Source: Planctomycetaceae bacterium (GTDB lineage Bacteria > Planctomycetota > Planctomycetia > Planctomycetales > Planctomycetaceae). Taken from it: a stretch of 7,494 bases of DNA. The stretch lies in the NCBI GenBank assembly GCA_016765335.1, contig JAESQE010000350.1, positions 1 through 7,494 on the forward strand. The letters run 5' to 3'. The position numbers were made by a program, and so were the translations under genes. The notes below the pieces were generated by a model that worked only from the letters and a program-made list of their open reading frames with translations, ran no database searches and was not told where the DNA came from. Of the stretch, positions 6,284 to 7,494 are shown in pieces (position 1 is the stretch's first letter; every line of letters begins with the position of its first letter).

Positions 6284-6364
6284 CTGGCGATTCGGGCTGG
6301 CATTTCGGTGGCTGACAACTTCATTTTTCTCTGTGCTCTCGGTGACCTCTGTGGCTCATTTTCT
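6284..6364. repeat. 81-nt dispersed direct repeat, copy 2
   Basis: Gapless partner of 4673-4753, with nine differences spread along the length and the same orientation. The GTG-phased part is shorter here: after CTCATTTTCT the sequence changes to GCGCGG, so the extra 9-nt units of copy 1 are absent. Confidence 0.8.
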
Positions 6365-6460
6365 GCGCGGATGGCCCAATCAATTTTGGCTGGGTTGCGT
6401 AGCAACAAGAAGCAGTTCCTCAGTTCTCAACGAACAATCAGAGCGGGATTCCCAATGTAG

Positions 6461-6481
6461 GATGTGGTGCTTGCACCCATC
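6461..6481. repeat. Small hairpin, REP-like
   Basis: GATGTGGTGC and GCACCCATC flank TT and pair along 9 bp with one bulged base. No T run follows on either strand. It lies about 130 nt beyond the stop of the - strand gene and could protect that mRNA's 3' end or be a dispersed repeat. Confidence 0.35.
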
Positions 6482-6607
6482 TTTGTGTGCCTGTTGATTC
6501 TCTAAATCCAAAAAGCAGAACGCATACAGGGCGGTGTCTCTTTTTATTGCCGTAAGGTTCAAATAAATTTTGCCTGGAGCGACTATGAGCAACACCGATC
6601 ATTCAGA

Positions 6608-7494
6608 TCAGCGACTTGCTTCTGCAATCGTTCGACCATCAGTATGGAATACACCAATCCATGTATTTCCTGCACGTACAATGACTGTCTCGCCAACCTG
6701 CCTGATGTAAATATTTTGAAAACCTTTTCCAAACCCCATGGTCGTTCCTGTGCCTGATGTAATGTAAATACTTTCGTCGTTGCTCGAAGACAAACTCTTG
6801 CGTACAAGTATGATGTTAGCAGAATAATGATGAGGAAATTCTGCCACTTCCGTAAAATCGGGCAATGCTTTTTTGCTAAGATAGAAGATGAAATCTTTGT
6901 TCTTGGGGAGAGGCTCCTGCATCGCCCAAGGTGGAATCCCTTGCTTGCGAACTAATGCTCTTATCGTGGTATTGTAGGCCTTCGCAAAACCAAGATCAGC
7001 CGGGTATCTCTTATAAGGAAGGCCTGTTTTACGATCAAAATGATGCTGGATATCTGTATTGTCAACGTAATCAAAATCATCTTGTCCTGCGTTATTAAGA
7101 TTATGTTGCACTAAGATGGCAGTCGTTGAATCATTCCAAGCGGCCTCTGCAGCACGATATCCACTTTCTCTTTCAATATGATCAATAAAAGAACGGTACG
7201 CAAACCGAAATCCGATTCCAAGGCAAATCACTACAAATATAACAATCAGCCCGGCGCGTGGGTAAACTTGAGGACCAGTTGTATCAACGGGATCTTCAAC
7301 GAAAGTATAAAAACGGCCTAGAATATTTTGTATCACGTATTCTGTACAAAACGCGACAAACAGATGTACCGGCCCGTACATAAAAAGTGTCAGAGTAAGT
7401 ATCAGAAACAAACCAAGACTTCGCGGCGTCATATCGTGGAACGTTCCAGCAGCAATTAATGCAGTACCGAAGGCGTAAGCAATCAGCTGATTGC
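6608..7494 (-). CDS. Membrane protein of unknown function, N-terminus beyond the window
   Basis: I do not recognise a family. The - strand frame ends at TGA (6608-6610) and is open to the window edge, giving 294 visible residues. An ATG at 7432 would give 274 residues. However, it has no good ribosome site, and the preceding codons encode LIAYAFGTALIAAGTFHD, another hydrophobic helix, so I take the gene as partial. Counting from that ATG, membrane segments lie at about 6-29 and 60-75. The remainder (about 80-274) is soluble, mixed in character, and ends in a beta-rich part with SIYITSGTGTTMGFGKGFQN and VGETVIVRAGNTWIGVF. No catalytic motif, zinc site or lipobox is visible. The gene points towards the cytochrome gene and shares no operon with the others in view. 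Three N-terminal helices with a large soluble domain would fit a sensor, anchor or envelope protein, but nothing decides. Confidence 0.7.
   Translation of the reverse strand, partial: NQLIAYAFGTALIAAGTFHDMTPRSLGLFLILTLTLFMYGPVHLFVAFCTEYVIQNILGRFYTFVEDPVDTTGPQVYPRAGLIVIFVVICLGIGFRFAYRSFIDHIERESGYRAAEAAWNDSTTAILVQHNLNNAGQDDFDYVDNTDIQHHFDRKTGLPYKRYPADLGFAKAYNTTIRALVRKQGIPPWAMQEPLPKNKDFIFYLSKKALPDFTEVAEFPHHYSANIILVRKSLSSSNDESIYITSGTGTTMGFGKGFQNIYIRQVGETVIVRAGNTWIGVFHTDGRTIAEASR

Larger units (their letters stand above)
6183..6607. other. Intergenic region between the cytochrome and the convergent membrane protein
   Basis: These 425 bases hold a possible tiny frame (6201-6275), the second 81-nt repeat (6284-6364) and a small hairpin (6461-6481). 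The open frame at 6272-6460 is mostly repeat sequence and is not credible as a gene. No clear terminator for the - strand gene was seen to the left of its stop at 6608. Confidence 0.6.

Noticed and set aside
6272..6460. + strand open frame of 62 codons starting within GCGTGA
   Set aside because: Most of it is the second 81-nt repeat; codon content and peptide are not protein-like.
4351..6607. CRISPR array, tRNA or integrase attachment site in the repeat-rich region
   Set aside because: Repeats are only two copies 1.6 kb apart or degenerate 9-mers; no regular spacer pattern, no cloverleaf and no integrase gene seen.
7437..7448. 12-nt perfect palindrome TGGAACGTTCCA near the right end
   Set aside because: It lies inside the open frame of the - strand membrane protein, so it is more likely coding sequence than a regulatory site.

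Overview
This window looks like chromosomal DNA of a planctomycete, possibly a Gimesia- or Rubinisphaera-like lineage. That is an inference from mid-range base composition, protein style, a short secreted class II cytochrome c and abundant intergenic repeat debris. No rRNA or marker gene is present to prove it.

Left part (1-4350, + strand): an extracellular-polysaccharide module. A Wzc-type polysaccharide co-polymerase/tyrosine autokinase is cut by the window edge. Its frame also appears broken near 63-99, where an open upstream frame ends and the kinase frame begins one base out of register. It is followed after 34 nt by a 908-residue Wzy/WaaL-type membrane protein with a long soluble helical tail. 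Together they would polymerise or ligate surface polysaccharide and control chain length through tyrosine phosphorylation.

Middle part (4351-6275): a repeat-rich stretch around two small secreted-protein genes. From 4351 to 5055 there is no convincing gene. It holds a 20-nt hairpin just after the polymerase gene, a symmetric 195-nt palindromic element (4405-4599), one copy of an 81-nt direct repeat, a run of GTG-phased 9-nt units and a C-rich hairpin repeat. Next comes a frameshifted small secreted protein (5056-5471). An apparently intact class II cytochrome c gene (5607-6101) follows, ending in a strong intrinsic terminator (6138-6182). The second copy of the 81-nt repeat (6284-6364, about 89% identical) lies beyond, so the pseudogene and cytochrome gene sit between two direct repeats.

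Right part (6608-7494, - strand): a membrane protein of unknown function, convergent to the rest. Its frame stays open to the window end and encodes another hydrophobic segment there, so the N-terminus probably lies outside.

No complete new multi-gene system was recognised. The best candidates for a closer look are the 195-nt palindromic element, the paired 81-nt repeats and the two frame breaks.
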